A DNA stretch of 64,000 nucleotides from Bacteroides intestinalis (GTDB lineage: Bacteria; Bacteroidota; Bacteroidia; Bacteroidales; Bacteroidaceae): the NCBI RefSeq assembly GCF_902364365.1, contig NZ_CABJDN010000002.1, positions 128,815 through 192,814 of the forward strand, read 5' to 3'. Position 1 is the stretch's first letter; each line of letters opens with the position of its first letter. The notes under the pieces are model-generated. The model was not told the DNA's origin. It ran no database searches and worked only from the letters and a program-made list of their open reading frames with translations. Both the position numbers and the translations under genes were made by a program. Shown here one piece after another: positions 26,700-36,252 of the stretch.

Positions 26700-27227
26700 C
26701 TACCAGTTAGCTACGGTTGCGTTAAATATTTGTTCCGTTATGTCTTTCACCATCAGTTTAATTAACTCATCCTGTACTTCGGTCAGCAATTTGGAAGAGT
26801 CATAAGTCTGGAAAGCGGAGAATTGTTGGTCAGTAAAATCGTCTTTGTGATCCGTATTATTCACAAAAGAAACCTTCACAGTCAAGGTGACTTTTACTTT
26901 TGAAGAATACCCACTGGCATCCACCGCTTCGTTATATTGGTTATAACCGGTAATCTCGCCATCAATTTCAATATCAGCATTGCCATTCACAAGTGATAAA
27001 CGGGTCTGACGAATGAACAAATCTTTCAGCCCCTGATTAAATTCAGTAGCCAGCGGAGCATAAACATACTCTGCACGATTCTGGAAATCAGCTATCGAGA
27101 CTGTCTTTACCTTGGAGTAGTCAATCGAACTAATCGGTGCCAGTCCTACTTTAATACTACACGAATTTACTATCAGTAACACGCTCAACAACAATGCTGT
27201 CGAAGCTATTTTTTTAATCCAATCCAT
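26700..27227 (-). CDS. lptE: LptE-like LPS assembly lipoprotein
   Basis: Outer-membrane lipoprotein that plugs LptD during lipopolysaccharide insertion. The 175 aa have a lipobox VNSC (Cys23) and the LptE pattern of Bacteroidetes: VKTVSIADFQNRAEYVYAPL, then LIRQTRLSLV-like and a GEITGYNQYNEAV strand, ending with a helical QDELIKLMVKDITEQIF. The start overlaps the end of the sigma54 activator gene by 14 nt, indicating translational coupling. Confidence 0.88.
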   Translation of the reverse strand: MDWIKKIASTALLLSVLLIVNSCSIKVGLAPISSIDYSKVKTVSIADFQNRAEYVYAPLATEFNQGLKDLFIRQTRLSLVNGNADIEIDGEITGYNQYNEAVDASGYSSKVKVTLTVKVSFVNNTDHKDDFTDQQFSAFQTYDSSKLLTEVQDELIKLMVKDITEQIFNATVANW

Positions 27228-28458
27228 ATTCTTTAATCTTTCTGTATAAGGTACGCTCGGAAATATTCAGATCCTTTGCCGCACTCTTGCGTTTACCATG
27301 ATGTTTTTCCAGGGCTTTTCGTATCATTTCTTTCTCCACCTCATCCAGAGAGAGAGATTCTTCTACATATTCTTCCGTGTCCTGTATGTCATCATCAATA
27401 TCATGAGACGACTTTATGGAAGGATGAATGATGGTAGGCACACTCTGAGAAACCGGAGTTACCACAGCAGGCGGTTGGGCGAAATAAGTAGCAGGCACAG
27501 CCGGAGCAGCAGCTTTCCCACGTTCAGTCATGATCTCATGCACAAGCTTTTTCAATTCCGTCACATCCTGGCGCATATCGAAAAGAACCTGATACAGGAT
27601 TTCCCGCTCACTTTCAAAACTCTTGGATTCCTTCACACCAAACAAAGCGGGAAGGCGTTGCATACTATTCTGCGCCGGCAGGTATCCACTCAAAATGGCA
27701 GCATTGATTTCACGGTTAGTTTCAATGATGGAAATCTGTTCCGTGATGTTCTTCAACTGCCGTACATTACCGGGCCATGAATAAGAAATCAATAATTGTT
27801 TAGCATCTTCTGTCAACTGAATGGCAGGCATACGATACTTTTCAGCAAAATCTGATGCAAACTTGCGGAATAACAGGAATGCATCCTCTCCACGCTCACG
27901 CAGAGGGGGTACCTGAATAGGTACAGTATTCAAACGGTAATACAAATCTTCACGGAAACGTCCTTCGGAAATGGCCTGTGTCAAATTTACATTAGTAGCT
28001 GCCACAATGCGCACATTGGTTTTCTGCACCTTAGACGAACCGACTTTTAGAAACTCTCCACTCTCGAGCACCCGGAGCAGTCGAGCCTGCGTAGGTAAAG
28101 GCAATTCTCCCACTTCATCCAGGAAGATTGTTCCACCATCCGCCTCACCAAAGTATCCTTTCCGCTCACCGATGGCACCAGTAAAGGCTCCTTTCTCGTG
28201 ACCGAATAATTCCGAGTCAATGGTTCCTTCGGGAATGGCACCACAGTTCACTGCAATGTACTGACCGTGCTTACGTCTACTGTATTGGTGAATAATCTGG
28301 GGAAAGCTCTCCTTACCCACACCACTTTCTCCGGTTATCAGTACAGACAGGTCGGTAGGCGCTACCTGAATGGCAACGTCTATCGCACGCATCAATGCTT
28401 CATTGTTACCAATGATGCCGAATCGTAATTTTACTTGTTGTATTTCCGCTTTTGTCAT
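27214..28458 (-). CDS. Sigma54-dependent transcriptional activator (AAA+ core and Fis-type HTH, no receiver)
   Basis: Activator that remodels sigma54 RNA polymerase by ATP hydrolysis. The 414 aa lack an N-terminal receiver: the AAA+ domain starts at about residue 15. Walker A GESGVGKE, the sigma54-contacting GAFTGA loop, Walker B GGTIFLDEVG and the arginine-finger region EDLYYRLN are all present. The C-terminus (about 370-414) is a Fis-like helix-turn-helix. ATG 28458 is preferred; it is 2 nt after the pdxA stop (28460), whereas the frame start at 28485 would overlap pdxA. Without a receiver its activity may be set by expression or by a partner. lptE follows with an overlap. Confidence 0.92.
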   Translation of the reverse strand: MTKAEIQQVKLRFGIIGNNEALMRAIDVAIQVAPTDLSVLITGESGVGKESFPQIIHQYSRRKHGQYIAVNCGAIPEGTIDSELFGHEKGAFTGAIGERKGYFGEADGGTIFLDEVGELPLPTQARLLRVLESGEFLKVGSSKVQKTNVRIVAATNVNLTQAISEGRFREDLYYRLNTVPIQVPPLRERGEDAFLLFRKFASDFAEKYRMPAIQLTEDAKQLLISYSWPGNVRQLKNITEQISIIETNREINAAILSGYLPAQNSMQRLPALFGVKESKSFESEREILYQVLFDMRQDVTELKKLVHEIMTERGKAAAPAVPATYFAQPPAVVTPVSQSVPTIIHPSIKSSHDIDDDIQDTEEYVEESLSLDEVEKEMIRKALEKHHGKRKSAAKDLNISERTLYRKIKEYGLD

Positions 28459-28459
28459 T

Positions 28460-29557
28460 CTATAAATCTTCTTCCACACTGTCAAGTTTCAGCTTATCGC
28501 TGTCATCACGCTTTTCGTAATATTGTTTTCGTAAGGGATTGGCATGTGCTTCCTTATCGCGCAGGCGATTACGGAATACATCGATAGCCACATAAATAGC
28601 CTGACGGAAAGAATCCTCACTGGCCAATCCTTTTCCAGCAATATCATAAGCAGTGCCGTGAGCCGGTGAAGTACGTATCACAGGCAATCCAGCAGTGTAA
28701 TTCACACCTTCATCCATTACCAGCGCCTTGAACGGAGCCAATCCCTGATCGTGGTACATGGCAAGCACTCCATCGAAATGAGTAAAATTACCTGAACCCA
28801 TAAAACCGTCAGCCGGATATGGACCATAGCACAATATGCCCCTTGCAGCCATTTCTTTCAATGCCGGAATAATAATCTCTTCCTCTTCTTTTCCCAACAA
28901 TCCTTCGTCACCCGCATGCGGGTTCAGAGAAAGCACAGCTATACGCGGTGCACCGATAGCAAAATCCTGCTTTAATGAATGATTGAAGATAGCTAATTTC
29001 TCCTGTATCAATTCTTTCGTTATAGTCGATGCAATCTGGCTGACAGGAATATGACCTGTAACCAAAGCCACCCGGAAATCATCTTTCATCAGAATCATCA
29101 GTGACTTGGCACCATTACCCAGACGTTCTTCTATATATTCCGTATGACCGGGAAATGCAAAAGTCTCCGACTGAATGGTATGCTTATTGATAGGAGCAGT
29201 AACAATCACATCGACCAGTCCCTCCTTGTATTCTTCAATAGCTCTTTCCAGTGCTCCAAGTGCAGCTTTTCCGGCTTCAGGATCTGCTTTCGAAAATTCC
29301 ACCTTCACTTCATCATCCGTACAGTTCACTACGCTCAGACGATTATGAACCGCTTCTGCAGCAGAGTTCACGATACTGAAGTTTGTCGGCAAATCGAGTG
29401 ACTTACGATGATAAGCAGCCACTTTAGGCGAACCATAAATAATAGGTGTACACAGTTCCAACATAACAGGGTCAGAGAATGTCTTCAAAATAACCTCATA
29501 ACCCACGCCGTTTATATCACCTTGTGTAATGCCGACTCTTATTTTATTATCTTCCAT
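28460..29557 (-). CDS. pdxA: 4-hydroxythreonine-4-phosphate dehydrogenase PdxA
   Basis: Cytoplasmic NAD-dependent enzyme of pyridoxal 5'-phosphate synthesis, acting before PdxJ. The 365 aa match the usual length plus a short tail. Recognisable are the N-terminal VGITQGDINGVGYEV, the metal-binding His in FPGHTEY and in YHDQGLAPFK, and the C-terminal RTSPAHGTAYDIAGKG. It heads a run with the sigma54 activator, lptE, a TPR gene and secG; gaps are all under 10 nt or overlaps. No clear -7 box was found upstream. Confidence 0.96.
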   Translation of the reverse strand: MEDNKIRVGITQGDINGVGYEVILKTFSDPVMLELCTPIIYGSPKVAAYHRKSLDLPTNFSIVNSAAEAVHNRLSVVNCTDDEVKVEFSKADPEAGKAALGALERAIEEYKEGLVDVIVTAPINKHTIQSETFAFPGHTEYIEERLGNGAKSLMILMKDDFRVALVTGHIPVSQIASTITKELIQEKLAIFNHSLKQDFAIGAPRIAVLSLNPHAGDEGLLGKEEEEIIIPALKEMAARGILCYGPYPADGFMGSGNFTHFDGVLAMYHDQGLAPFKALVMDEGVNYTAGLPVIRTSPAHGTAYDIAGKGLASEDSFRQAIYVAIDVFRNRLRDKEAHANPLRKQYYEKRDDSDKLKLDSVEEDL

Positions 29558-29611
29558 TTTTCAATATATATCATTTTTAGATGAGAATGCGTCAGGAGTC
29601 CCAGTGATAAC

Positions 29612-29691
29612 TTTTCATCCGCAGGTTACACAGATTACACAGATTCATTAAAATCCCAATCTGCGTTATCCACGTAACCTGCGGATGAAAA
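29612..29691. repeat. Long intergenic hairpin, arms of 34 nt
   Basis: Left arm 29612-29645 and right arm 29658-29691 are inverted copies with 29 of 34 matches; the outer 18 nt (GTAACCTGCGGATGAAAA and its complement) are perfect, with a 12-nt loop. It fills the gap between DUF4837 and pdxA. GC content is locally above its surroundings. No coding frame or clear terminator T-run. Confidence 0.85.
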
Positions 29692-29731
29692 ATATTTCTT
29701 TAATAATGATTCTCCTTATACATTCTCAATA

Positions 29732-30793
29732 TTATTTTTCTTGATCAGCAATTTGAGCTTGCTCTTTCTTCACCCCCAATGGTATCTCTGCACTTGTTTG
29801 CTTGTCACCCGGAACTCTCAATGTATAAAGAGATGCTTCCATCTGACGCATCAGATTACGTTTCAGCTTATCAGGTGAATAAATGAAAGCTTCTACAACA
29901 ATGATACGCTGGTTCACCGGATCCAGACGCATGTGCGATACATACGGACCACCCATAAAATCACCTTTCATACGCCACAAGCCACGAGCTTCCAGTGCAT
30001 ATTCTCCTTGAATATTAAGAGGACGTACATCAGTCATCAAGGTATCAGTAGCCATATACATACCTTCCTTAGCTCCCGGAATGTTAGCTTTCATAACAGA
30101 GTCACGCATCTGCACAAAATATTCCTTAGTAAAAGTATTCTTGTCTCTATAAGGGAAAGAGTAAATGACAAAGTTCTGATCAGCGGTAGCTGCATTCGTA
30201 CCTGCCCAGAAGAAATTCTCTCCTTGCTTGGTAGAAGAAAGCTCTGCCGGCACCCATACATCACAATCAAACATACTCTTAACCTTTGTAGACACATAAT
30301 CATTATGTTTCTTTTCCAGCTGTGTAATCTGACGGTTCATCTCTGCACGTGTAAAGAAATCAATAATGGTCTGCTTGTTTTCCGTCACAAACGTCTCGAA
30401 TGAAGCTTCATCAGGCGCCTGTATCGTCAGGATAGTCTGCGGAGATGCATATACATCCTTCGCATATTTAAATTTAGGCTGAGTATAAATATCCTGCACA
30501 TCAGCAATGATAATATTGCGAATCAGCTTTAATGTAGCATCATAATTTGCAGGAGAAGTATACATCATGCGGAATGAACGCTCAGATTGGGGAAGCCCCG
30601 GCACATCCGTATCAAGTACATCATAAAGTGCCCTACCGGCAGGACGTTCCCACATAGCTGGATCTACTACTACCAGGATTTCATACGCACGACCACTTGA
30701 AGTCGCACCAAACACGCCCTTCTTACCGCTACTACATGCGGAAAAGGCTATTGCTACAAGAGCTAAACTTAGATAAAACAGGTGCTTTCTCAT
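29732..30793 (-). CDS. DUF4837 family lipoprotein
   Basis: The 353 aa carry a lipobox FSAC (Cys20) and the DUF4837 layout: SGRAYEILVVVDPAMWERPA near the start, then LPQSERSFRMMYTSP and a long alpha/beta body ending in QMEASLYTLRVP. Conserved in Bacteroides, function unknown, predicted outer-membrane or periplasmic. It follows rlmN by 69 nt on the same strand and is probably co-transcribed with it, as no terminator is visible between them. Confidence 0.83.
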   Translation of the reverse strand: MRKHLFYLSLALVAIAFSACSSGKKGVFGATSSGRAYEILVVVDPAMWERPAGRALYDVLDTDVPGLPQSERSFRMMYTSPANYDATLKLIRNIIIADVQDIYTQPKFKYAKDVYASPQTILTIQAPDEASFETFVTENKQTIIDFFTRAEMNRQITQLEKKHNDYVSTKVKSMFDCDVWVPAELSSTKQGENFFWAGTNAATADQNFVIYSFPYRDKNTFTKEYFVQMRDSVMKANIPGAKEGMYMATDTLMTDVRPLNIQGEYALEARGLWRMKGDFMGGPYVSHMRLDPVNQRIIVVEAFIYSPDKLKRNLMRQMEASLYTLRVPGDKQTSAEIPLGVKKEQAQIADQEK

Positions 30794-30862
30794 ATACTTA
30801 CCAGTTAATGTTTTTACAAAACTACGAAGAATACGTATATCATCCGAGCCAAAGTTAATAAT

Positions 30863-31903
30863 TTATATTAATTCTTGTTTATTCTCTTCCTGTTTGGCAG
30901 TAGAAAGCATACCACAGGCAGCGAATATATCTTCACCCCTGGAAGCACGTATCGTAGTAAACAAACCGTGGGAAGTCAGGTAATCACGGAGTTTAGTCAT
31001 CGTTTCCATATCCGCCCCTTCCAGGTCTACCCCGGGAATGGCATGAAAACGAATAAGATTGATACGGCAATCCAGCCCGCGCAAGAGTTTCAATAATTCT
31101 TTAGCATAGAGCAACGAATCATTCACGCCTTTAAAAACAATATATTCAAAAGATAGTCTACGCTGTTTACTAAAATCATAGTTTTTTAACAAGTCTACCA
31201 TTTCTGTAATGGAGAAAGCCTTCTCGGCAGGCATCAATTCCCGGCGCTGCAAAGCAACCGGAGAATGCAGGCTGACAGCCAGATGGCATTCAGATTCCTC
31301 AATAAAGCGTTGAAAGCCTTTGCGCAGACCAACAGTAGAAAGAGTAATCCGTTTAGGACTCCATCCATACCCATAGGGAGCAGTCATAATTTCCAAAGCT
31401 TTCAGTACCTCGTCCAGATTATCCAGAGGTTCTCCCATCCCCATCATTACCACATTGGTCAGCTTGTCCCGTTCAGGGAGAGAATTGATCTGATTGATAA
31501 TTTGGTTGGCAGTCAGGTTAGCGGTAAAGCCCTGCTTACCTGTCATACAGAATTTGCAATTCATCTTGCATCCCACCTGGGACGAAACACAAAGTGTGGC
31601 ACGGTCTTCATCCGGAATGTAAACCGCTTCAACAAAATGTTTATCCCCTGCCCGATACAAGTATTTCACCGTACCATCCACCGAGCGCATAGCTTCCACT
31701 GGTGCATCTGCTCCCACTTCATAGACATCTTTCAGGAGGTCACGGTGTTTTAACGACAAGTTGGTCATGTCATCTATGGAATTCACTTTCTTGTCATACA
31801 GCCATGAAGCTATCTGCTTAGCGGCAAATCCGGGCATTCCCAGTCTCTTCACCGCTGCTTGCAATTCAGTGAGTGTTAGTCCTAAAAGAGTTTGTTTCGG
31901 CAT
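30863..31903 (-). CDS. rlmN: RlmN, 23S rRNA and tRNA adenine C2-methyltransferase
   Basis: Radical SAM methyltransferase that modifies A2503 of 23S rRNA (and A37 of some tRNAs). The 346 aa contain the CxxxCxxC iron-sulfur motif as C112, C116 and C119 (GCKMNCKFC), the GMGEPLDN motif, and the mechanism-defining Cys in EDIFAACGML near the C-terminus. Length is normal for the family. A -7 box lies at 31936-31943. Confidence 0.97.
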   Translation of the reverse strand: MPKQTLLGLTLTELQAAVKRLGMPGFAAKQIASWLYDKKVNSIDDMTNLSLKHRDLLKDVYEVGADAPVEAMRSVDGTVKYLYRAGDKHFVEAVYIPDEDRATLCVSSQVGCKMNCKFCMTGKQGFTANLTANQIINQINSLPERDKLTNVVMMGMGEPLDNLDEVLKALEIMTAPYGYGWSPKRITLSTVGLRKGFQRFIEESECHLAVSLHSPVALQRRELMPAEKAFSITEMVDLLKNYDFSKQRRLSFEYIVFKGVNDSLLYAKELLKLLRGLDCRINLIRFHAIPGVDLEGADMETMTKLRDYLTSHGLFTTIRASRGEDIFAACGMLSTAKQEENKQELI

Positions 31904-31935
31904 AATTATCTATCAATCTATCAAATTTATCTTTG

Positions 31936-31943
31936 CAAAGGTA
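31936..31943 (-). promoter_or_regulatory. rlmN: Probable -7 box of rlmN
   Basis: Minus-strand TACCTTTG, matching TAnnTTTG, 32 nt upstream of the ATG at 31903. Confidence 0.5.
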
Positions 31944-32002
31944 GGAATAAAGTTGCATAAAGGCAATTACAGACACAGAAAATGAGATACACCCCCTAAA
32001 GA

Positions 32003-32035
32003 AAAAGCCGTCTGACATTACATCAGACGGCTTTT
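32003..32035 (-). terminator. Rho-independent terminator after ppiD
   Basis: AAAGCCGTCTGA and TCAGACGGCTTT form a perfect 12-bp stem around an 8-nt loop, followed on the minus strand by a T-run. It lies 25 nt after the ppiD stop. Confidence 0.9.
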
Positions 32036-32059
32036 CTTATATTATTATTCTGTAAATTC

Positions 32060-34198
32060 TTAGAAGAACAAATAACGACTGTCTTTCACATCAGCCTTCA
32101 GATACAAGTCGTTGAGGAACTGGCTTGCCATGCGGGCATGCATATTCTGCAACGTAGCTTCTTCAGTTTCCTGGTTGAAAGTCTCATTCAGCTTTTCTTT
32201 AGCATACGGCTGAAGAACGAATACACCACCATTACCTTTAATCGGAGCACTCAGTTTATTCAGTTCAGCAATAGATGCATAAGCACCTACCAACGGTTCG
32301 CTGGCACGTAATGCCGAAACATAAGCAGGAGCTGCAAAAGTTACATGCTTCACAGAGTCGCTTACTGCTTCAGCCATAGATTTATATTGGTCGAATGAAG
32401 TTGCACCGGCAGCTTTCATATCAGCCATGATCTTCTCAGCCTTCTTATCACGGATCAATTCCAGTCTCAGTTGGTCTTTTACCAAAGCCAACGGACGGTA
32501 ACCTTCCGGAATAACAGCAGACACAGCTACAACCAACATACGGTCGCTTTCACCACATTCATACAAACCGGATACTTCACCTGGTTTTGCAGAGAAAGCC
32601 CATCTCAAAGCTTCCTTAGTACCTCTGATACTACCGATACCATGTTCAGAGCTATACAAGTCATTTCTATCTAACAGTTTATATCCTGCATCTTCAGCAT
32701 TAGCAGTCATCTTCTCCAATGTCGGATTGGAAGCAATGAACTGACTGAAATCATTGTATGCTTTGCTATAAGTTTCCTTGCTAAATTCTACCGGACGTTT
32801 GATAACAGCTACCTTATATTTATCTTTAACAGCTTTCTTGTCCATTACCTGTAAGATAATGTTTGCCTGTGCCAAAGAAAGGTTAGCCATTTCATTCTTA
32901 CCAAGAGTAGTAACAGTATTCACATACTTCAGATTGTCACCATCCAACTGCGCACCTTCATAGTTAGCAGAAGAAATCCAGGTAGACTCACCTGTCTGAC
33001 CGTACTTCTTAGCAATCTCTGCAAAGTCAGCACCACCCTTGATAGCAGTATAGATACTGTCAGCCAAAACCTTTGTCTTAGCAGCATCTTCTGCCACTAC
33101 CTGTATCTGACGATACTGAACAGAGTCCGGCATAGAAGCTGTAGCCAATTTCTTGAATGAATTGATTGTATTATCTGTTGCATTGTAGTAAGGACCATAT
33201 ACGCCACCTACGGAAACAGAGTCCAGACGAGCAACTACATCAGTAGGCAATGCCTTAGAAGTATAATACAAATCAATATAAGGAACTTCCGAACCTGCTG
33301 CACGAACCAGAGTAGAATAATCACCCGGAGTACCTGCAAGTTGTTCTGTATATTCCATAACTTCCTCTTGGATAGCATTTCTATCTTCAGGACTTGCAGT
33401 TACCTGTACATCAATAAACTTGATGTTACGAGTTTCTACATATTGTCTGAATTGTTCTTTCTTCTTGTCGTAAGCAGCTTTCAGGTCTGCATCTGTGATG
33501 GTTACAGTTGAATCTTCAATAGAAGAATAAGGAATAGCAGCCAGCAACAAATCTGATTGATCTACTCTTGCATTGAAAGCATCCTGAGCCTCTACCGGAT
33601 TAGAGAAAAGAGACTTGGAAACCAGAGCCTGATATTTCTCTGCCAAACGAGTCTGAATCAGTTGTTTTTCCAGGAAAGACCAGAACTTGTACATAGACTG
33701 ATAATATTCAGCGTACTGTGCCGGCATCTGGGCTGTATTCATCTTAGAGTAATCCACCAAAAACTTCTTCAACATATCTTTATCAAAAGCACCGGTTTGC
33801 GGGTTACGGAACGGAGTTTGTTGCAACATCGGGTGTACACCTGCATCGATGATTGCCTGAATTTCTGCTTTAGAAACTGAAATACCAAGTTTCTTCGCTT
33901 CGTTTTCAATCAACTTATTGTTAACGTAGTTTCTCCAAACTTCATCTTTAATCTGATTGTTTTCTTCATCGGTAAGTGCGCTTGTACCTCTCGAGAATTT
34001 CACAACTTCAGTATATTCTTCTACCAAGTTCTGATAATCCTGAGCGGAAAGTGCCTCTCCGTTAACCTCTCCTACATCATGTGACTGGTGTGGCTGCAAT
34101 ACCTTCCAAGCATCTCCTGCAATGAAAGCGAACAGCGCCAAACCAATAACAATCACCAATAAGGGTCCTTTAGACCGAATGTTTTGTAATGTTGCCAT
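32060..34198 (-). CDS. ppiD: PpiD/SurA-type peptidyl-prolyl isomerase, membrane-anchored chaperone
   Basis: Periplasmic folding factor tethered to the inner membrane, helping newly secreted outer-membrane proteins. The 712 aa start with NIRSKGPLLVI and one membrane segment (about 12-28, no cleavage site). A SurA_N-like helical domain follows (about 40-210, with GEVNGEALSAQDYQNLVE). Parvulin-type domains are in the middle (about 340-460, KGGADFAEIAKKYGQTGES) and a helical C-terminus closes it. The parvulin motif is weak, so isomerase activity is uncertain. It is the last gene of the coaX run, 121 nt after CorC, with a strong terminator behind it. Confidence 0.9.
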   Translation of the reverse strand: MATLQNIRSKGPLLVIVIGLALFAFIAGDAWKVLQPHQSHDVGEVNGEALSAQDYQNLVEEYTEVVKFSRGTSALTDEENNQIKDEVWRNYVNNKLIENEAKKLGISVSKAEIQAIIDAGVHPMLQQTPFRNPQTGAFDKDMLKKFLVDYSKMNTAQMPAQYAEYYQSMYKFWSFLEKQLIQTRLAEKYQALVSKSLFSNPVEAQDAFNARVDQSDLLLAAIPYSSIEDSTVTITDADLKAAYDKKKEQFRQYVETRNIKFIDVQVTASPEDRNAIQEEVMEYTEQLAGTPGDYSTLVRAAGSEVPYIDLYYTSKALPTDVVARLDSVSVGGVYGPYYNATDNTINSFKKLATASMPDSVQYRQIQVVAEDAAKTKVLADSIYTAIKGGADFAEIAKKYGQTGESTWISSANYEGAQLDGDNLKYVNTVTTLGKNEMANLSLAQANIILQVMDKKAVKDKYKVAVIKRPVEFSKETYSKAYNDFSQFIASNPTLEKMTANAEDAGYKLLDRNDLYSSEHGIGSIRGTKEALRWAFSAKPGEVSGLYECGESDRMLVVAVSAVIPEGYRPLALVKDQLRLELIRDKKAEKIMADMKAAGATSFDQYKSMAEAVSDSVKHVTFAAPAYVSALRASEPLVGAYASIAELNKLSAPIKGNGGVFVLQPYAKEKLNETFNQETEEATLQNMHARMASQFLNDLYLKADVKDSRYLFF

Positions 34199-34319
34199 TT
34201 TAGTTAATATGATTTATTTGTTTATTATTATTTTCTCCAAACTTCATTTTAGCGCACGAAGATACAAAAAATGCTAATACGCATCTATTTATTCTTTAAA
34301 AAATTACGCCATTCTGTTA

Positions 34320-35576
34320 TTATTCCACCACTTTCAGGCGTACTAACTCTATTTTTGTGGCCGTAACCTTAATAATTTTAAACTGAAATTTATCAATCGT
34401 CACTACTTCATGCAATTTCGGGAAACTCTGATAACGATTCAGAATCAATCCGCCTACCGTCATATAATCATCTTCTTCCGGTAGATCCAGATTGAATGTC
34501 TCATTCACCTTTTCTATTTCCAAACGACCGGAAAGTACATATTCATCTTCTCCTATCTGTTTGCATACATACGAAGTGTTATCGTGCTCATCTTCGATAT
34601 CACCGAATATTTCTTCCACCAAGTCTTCCAACGAAACAATGCCGGACGTACCGCCAAACTCATCCACCACCACAGCAATGGTTTTCTTCTGCTGCATAAA
34701 CAGCTTCATTAACTTATGCGCTGCCATTGTTTCGGGCACAATGGGCACCTCCTTTACATTATTCCGCCAATCAGCAGGATTACGGAACATTTCAGATGAA
34801 TGAATATATCCTACTACATTATCTATATTTCCGTCATAGACTATAATCTTAGAAATACCGGACTCCACAAAAAGAGTCTTTAATTCTTCCAGAGAAGTCG
34901 TCAGATCCACAGCAACAACTTCTGTACGTGGCACAATGCAATCGCGTATCTTAATGCTGGAGAAGTCGAGTGCATTCTGAAATATCTTCACTTCGGTATC
35001 CAGTTCCTCTTCATCTTCAGCATTATCAATACTGCTCTGAACAAAATAATCCAGATCCACTTTCCCAAAAGCCTTATCGGATGCCTCCTTGTTGATCTTC
35101 ATGCCAAACATGCGCAAAAAAAGATAAGACAGCCCGGAAGCCAGTTGGGATATCGGATATAGAATGACATAACAGATGAGTAACGGGAAAGCACAGACTT
35201 TCAACACAAGATTGGGATTAATCTTGAATAAGGTTTTAGGAAGGAACTCACCTGTTACCAGGATAATAAGTGTGGAGATGACTGTTTGTAACAATACTTC
35301 TACAAAATCATTGGAGATTAGATCTCCCAGTAAATGTACTTTGATAACTTGCGCCATGAGGATACCATAAATAACCAGCGCAATATTATTACCTACCAGC
35401 ATGGTAGATATGAAGTTATTTGAATTACGGAAGAAATAAGAAAGGATGCGTGAAGTCACACCGTCCTTACGCTCCATTTCAAAACGTAGTTTATCTACGG
35501 AAACAAAAGCAATCTCCATACCCGAAAAAAAGGCGGAGAAGGCCATAGTAATCAATAAATAAATATAGGTATCCAT
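34320..35576 (-). CDS. CNNM/CorC-HlyC family membrane protein with CBS pair
   Basis: Inner-membrane protein of the hemolysin-C/CorC family, linked to divalent cation (Mg or Co) efflux. The 418 aa have an N-terminal CNNM domain with about four membrane helices (1-170, containing SGMEIAFVSVDK), two CBS domains (about 210-330, with IVPRTEVVAVDL and TIAVVVDEFGGTSGIVSLED) and a CorC/HlyC transporter-associated domain (340-415). It begins 2 nt after the lptC stop and is in the coaX-to-ppiD gene run. Confidence 0.92.
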   Translation of the reverse strand: MDTYIYLLITMAFSAFFSGMEIAFVSVDKLRFEMERKDGVTSRILSYFFRNSNNFISTMLVGNNIALVIYGILMAQVIKVHLLGDLISNDFVEVLLQTVISTLIILVTGEFLPKTLFKINPNLVLKVCAFPLLICYVILYPISQLASGLSYLFLRMFGMKINKEASDKAFGKVDLDYFVQSSIDNAEDEEELDTEVKIFQNALDFSSIKIRDCIVPRTEVVAVDLTTSLEELKTLFVESGISKIIVYDGNIDNVVGYIHSSEMFRNPADWRNNVKEVPIVPETMAAHKLMKLFMQQKKTIAVVVDEFGGTSGIVSLEDLVEEIFGDIEDEHDNTSYVCKQIGEDEYVLSGRLEIEKVNETFNLDLPEEDDYMTVGGLILNRYQSFPKLHEVVTIDKFQFKIIKVTATKIELVRLKVVE

Positions 35577-35578
35577 AA

Positions 35579-36241
35579 TTATGGTTTGATACTATCGGTT
35601 CGCACACTTCCAGTTTGCACACTATCGGTTTGCAAGCTATCTGCAGGCGCTGTGGCATCATCATCCACATAGAAAATGCCTTCCGGCTTTCTTATTGTAT
35701 AAATAGTCATTTGTTCATTGGAGTCAAAGCCATGTCCCGTGATGATCCGGTCAGGCTGCTCAATGCGGATAAACTGGTCGGAATAGATAGTGTGCTTATT
35801 CTGGTCCCAATATAACAGGTCAGTCTCAAACCTTTCACCTTTCAGATTCTGAATATCCACATTACTCATCAGTTTCCACAGCTTTTGCTTCTCATAATAA
35901 TATGCTGTATCTGCCTTTACACTCGCCTCCACGTTGAATACCGAGTCGAATTTCTCCAGATAAACACCTTTTTCAAATGCCCAATAGGGCGGATTTTTTC
36001 GGTCGAAGACCAGCCACTCTTCCGTATTGATACGATAACGGGTGACACCCGAATCAGAGATCAAAGTCATAACTCCTTTCGTATCCATCACAGGCAATGA
36101 ATCACGCTCTGTTATAGCATCTCCCATATCCTTATGACGTCCGGAACAGGCGGAAAATAAAAGAAGCATAACCACTGCCCCACAGGCAATGGTTATGCTC
36201 AAACTTCTACAAAATAGAACGTTACTTCGTTTTGGTAACAT
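35579..36241 (-). CDS. lptC: LptC, LPS export periplasmic protein
   Basis: Bridges the LptBFG transporter to LptA. The 220 aa carry a hydrophobic N-terminus with lipobox FSAC (Cys32), so it is a lipoprotein here, unlike the transmembrane LptC of E. coli. The beta-jellyroll motif includes GVTRYRINTEEWLVFD, PYWAFEKGVYLEKFD, and LYWDQNKHTIYSDQFIRIE. A short C-terminal tail has a degenerate repeat of about five residues (DSLQT, DSVQT, GSVRT, DSIKP), visible in DNA as repeated TATCGGTT. Sits between TPR and CorC genes in one run. Confidence 0.9.
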   Translation of the reverse strand: MLPKRSNVLFCRSLSITIACGAVVMLLLFSACSGRHKDMGDAITERDSLPVMDTKGVMTLISDSGVTRYRINTEEWLVFDRKNPPYWAFEKGVYLEKFDSVFNVEASVKADTAYYYEKQKLWKLMSNVDIQNLKGERFETDLLYWDQNKHTIYSDQFIRIEQPDRIITGHGFDSNEQMTIYTIRKPEGIFYVDDDATAPADSLQTDSVQTGSVRTDSIKP

Positions 36242-36252
36242 ATTAATATTTC

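Noticed and set aside
27298-27780. Plus-strand frame of 160 codons within the sigma54 activator gene
   Set aside because: Opposite a clear AAA+ gene, with low-complexity content and no promoter.
31265-31753. Plus-strand frame of 162 codons inside rlmN
   Set aside because: Antisense shadow of the radical SAM domain.
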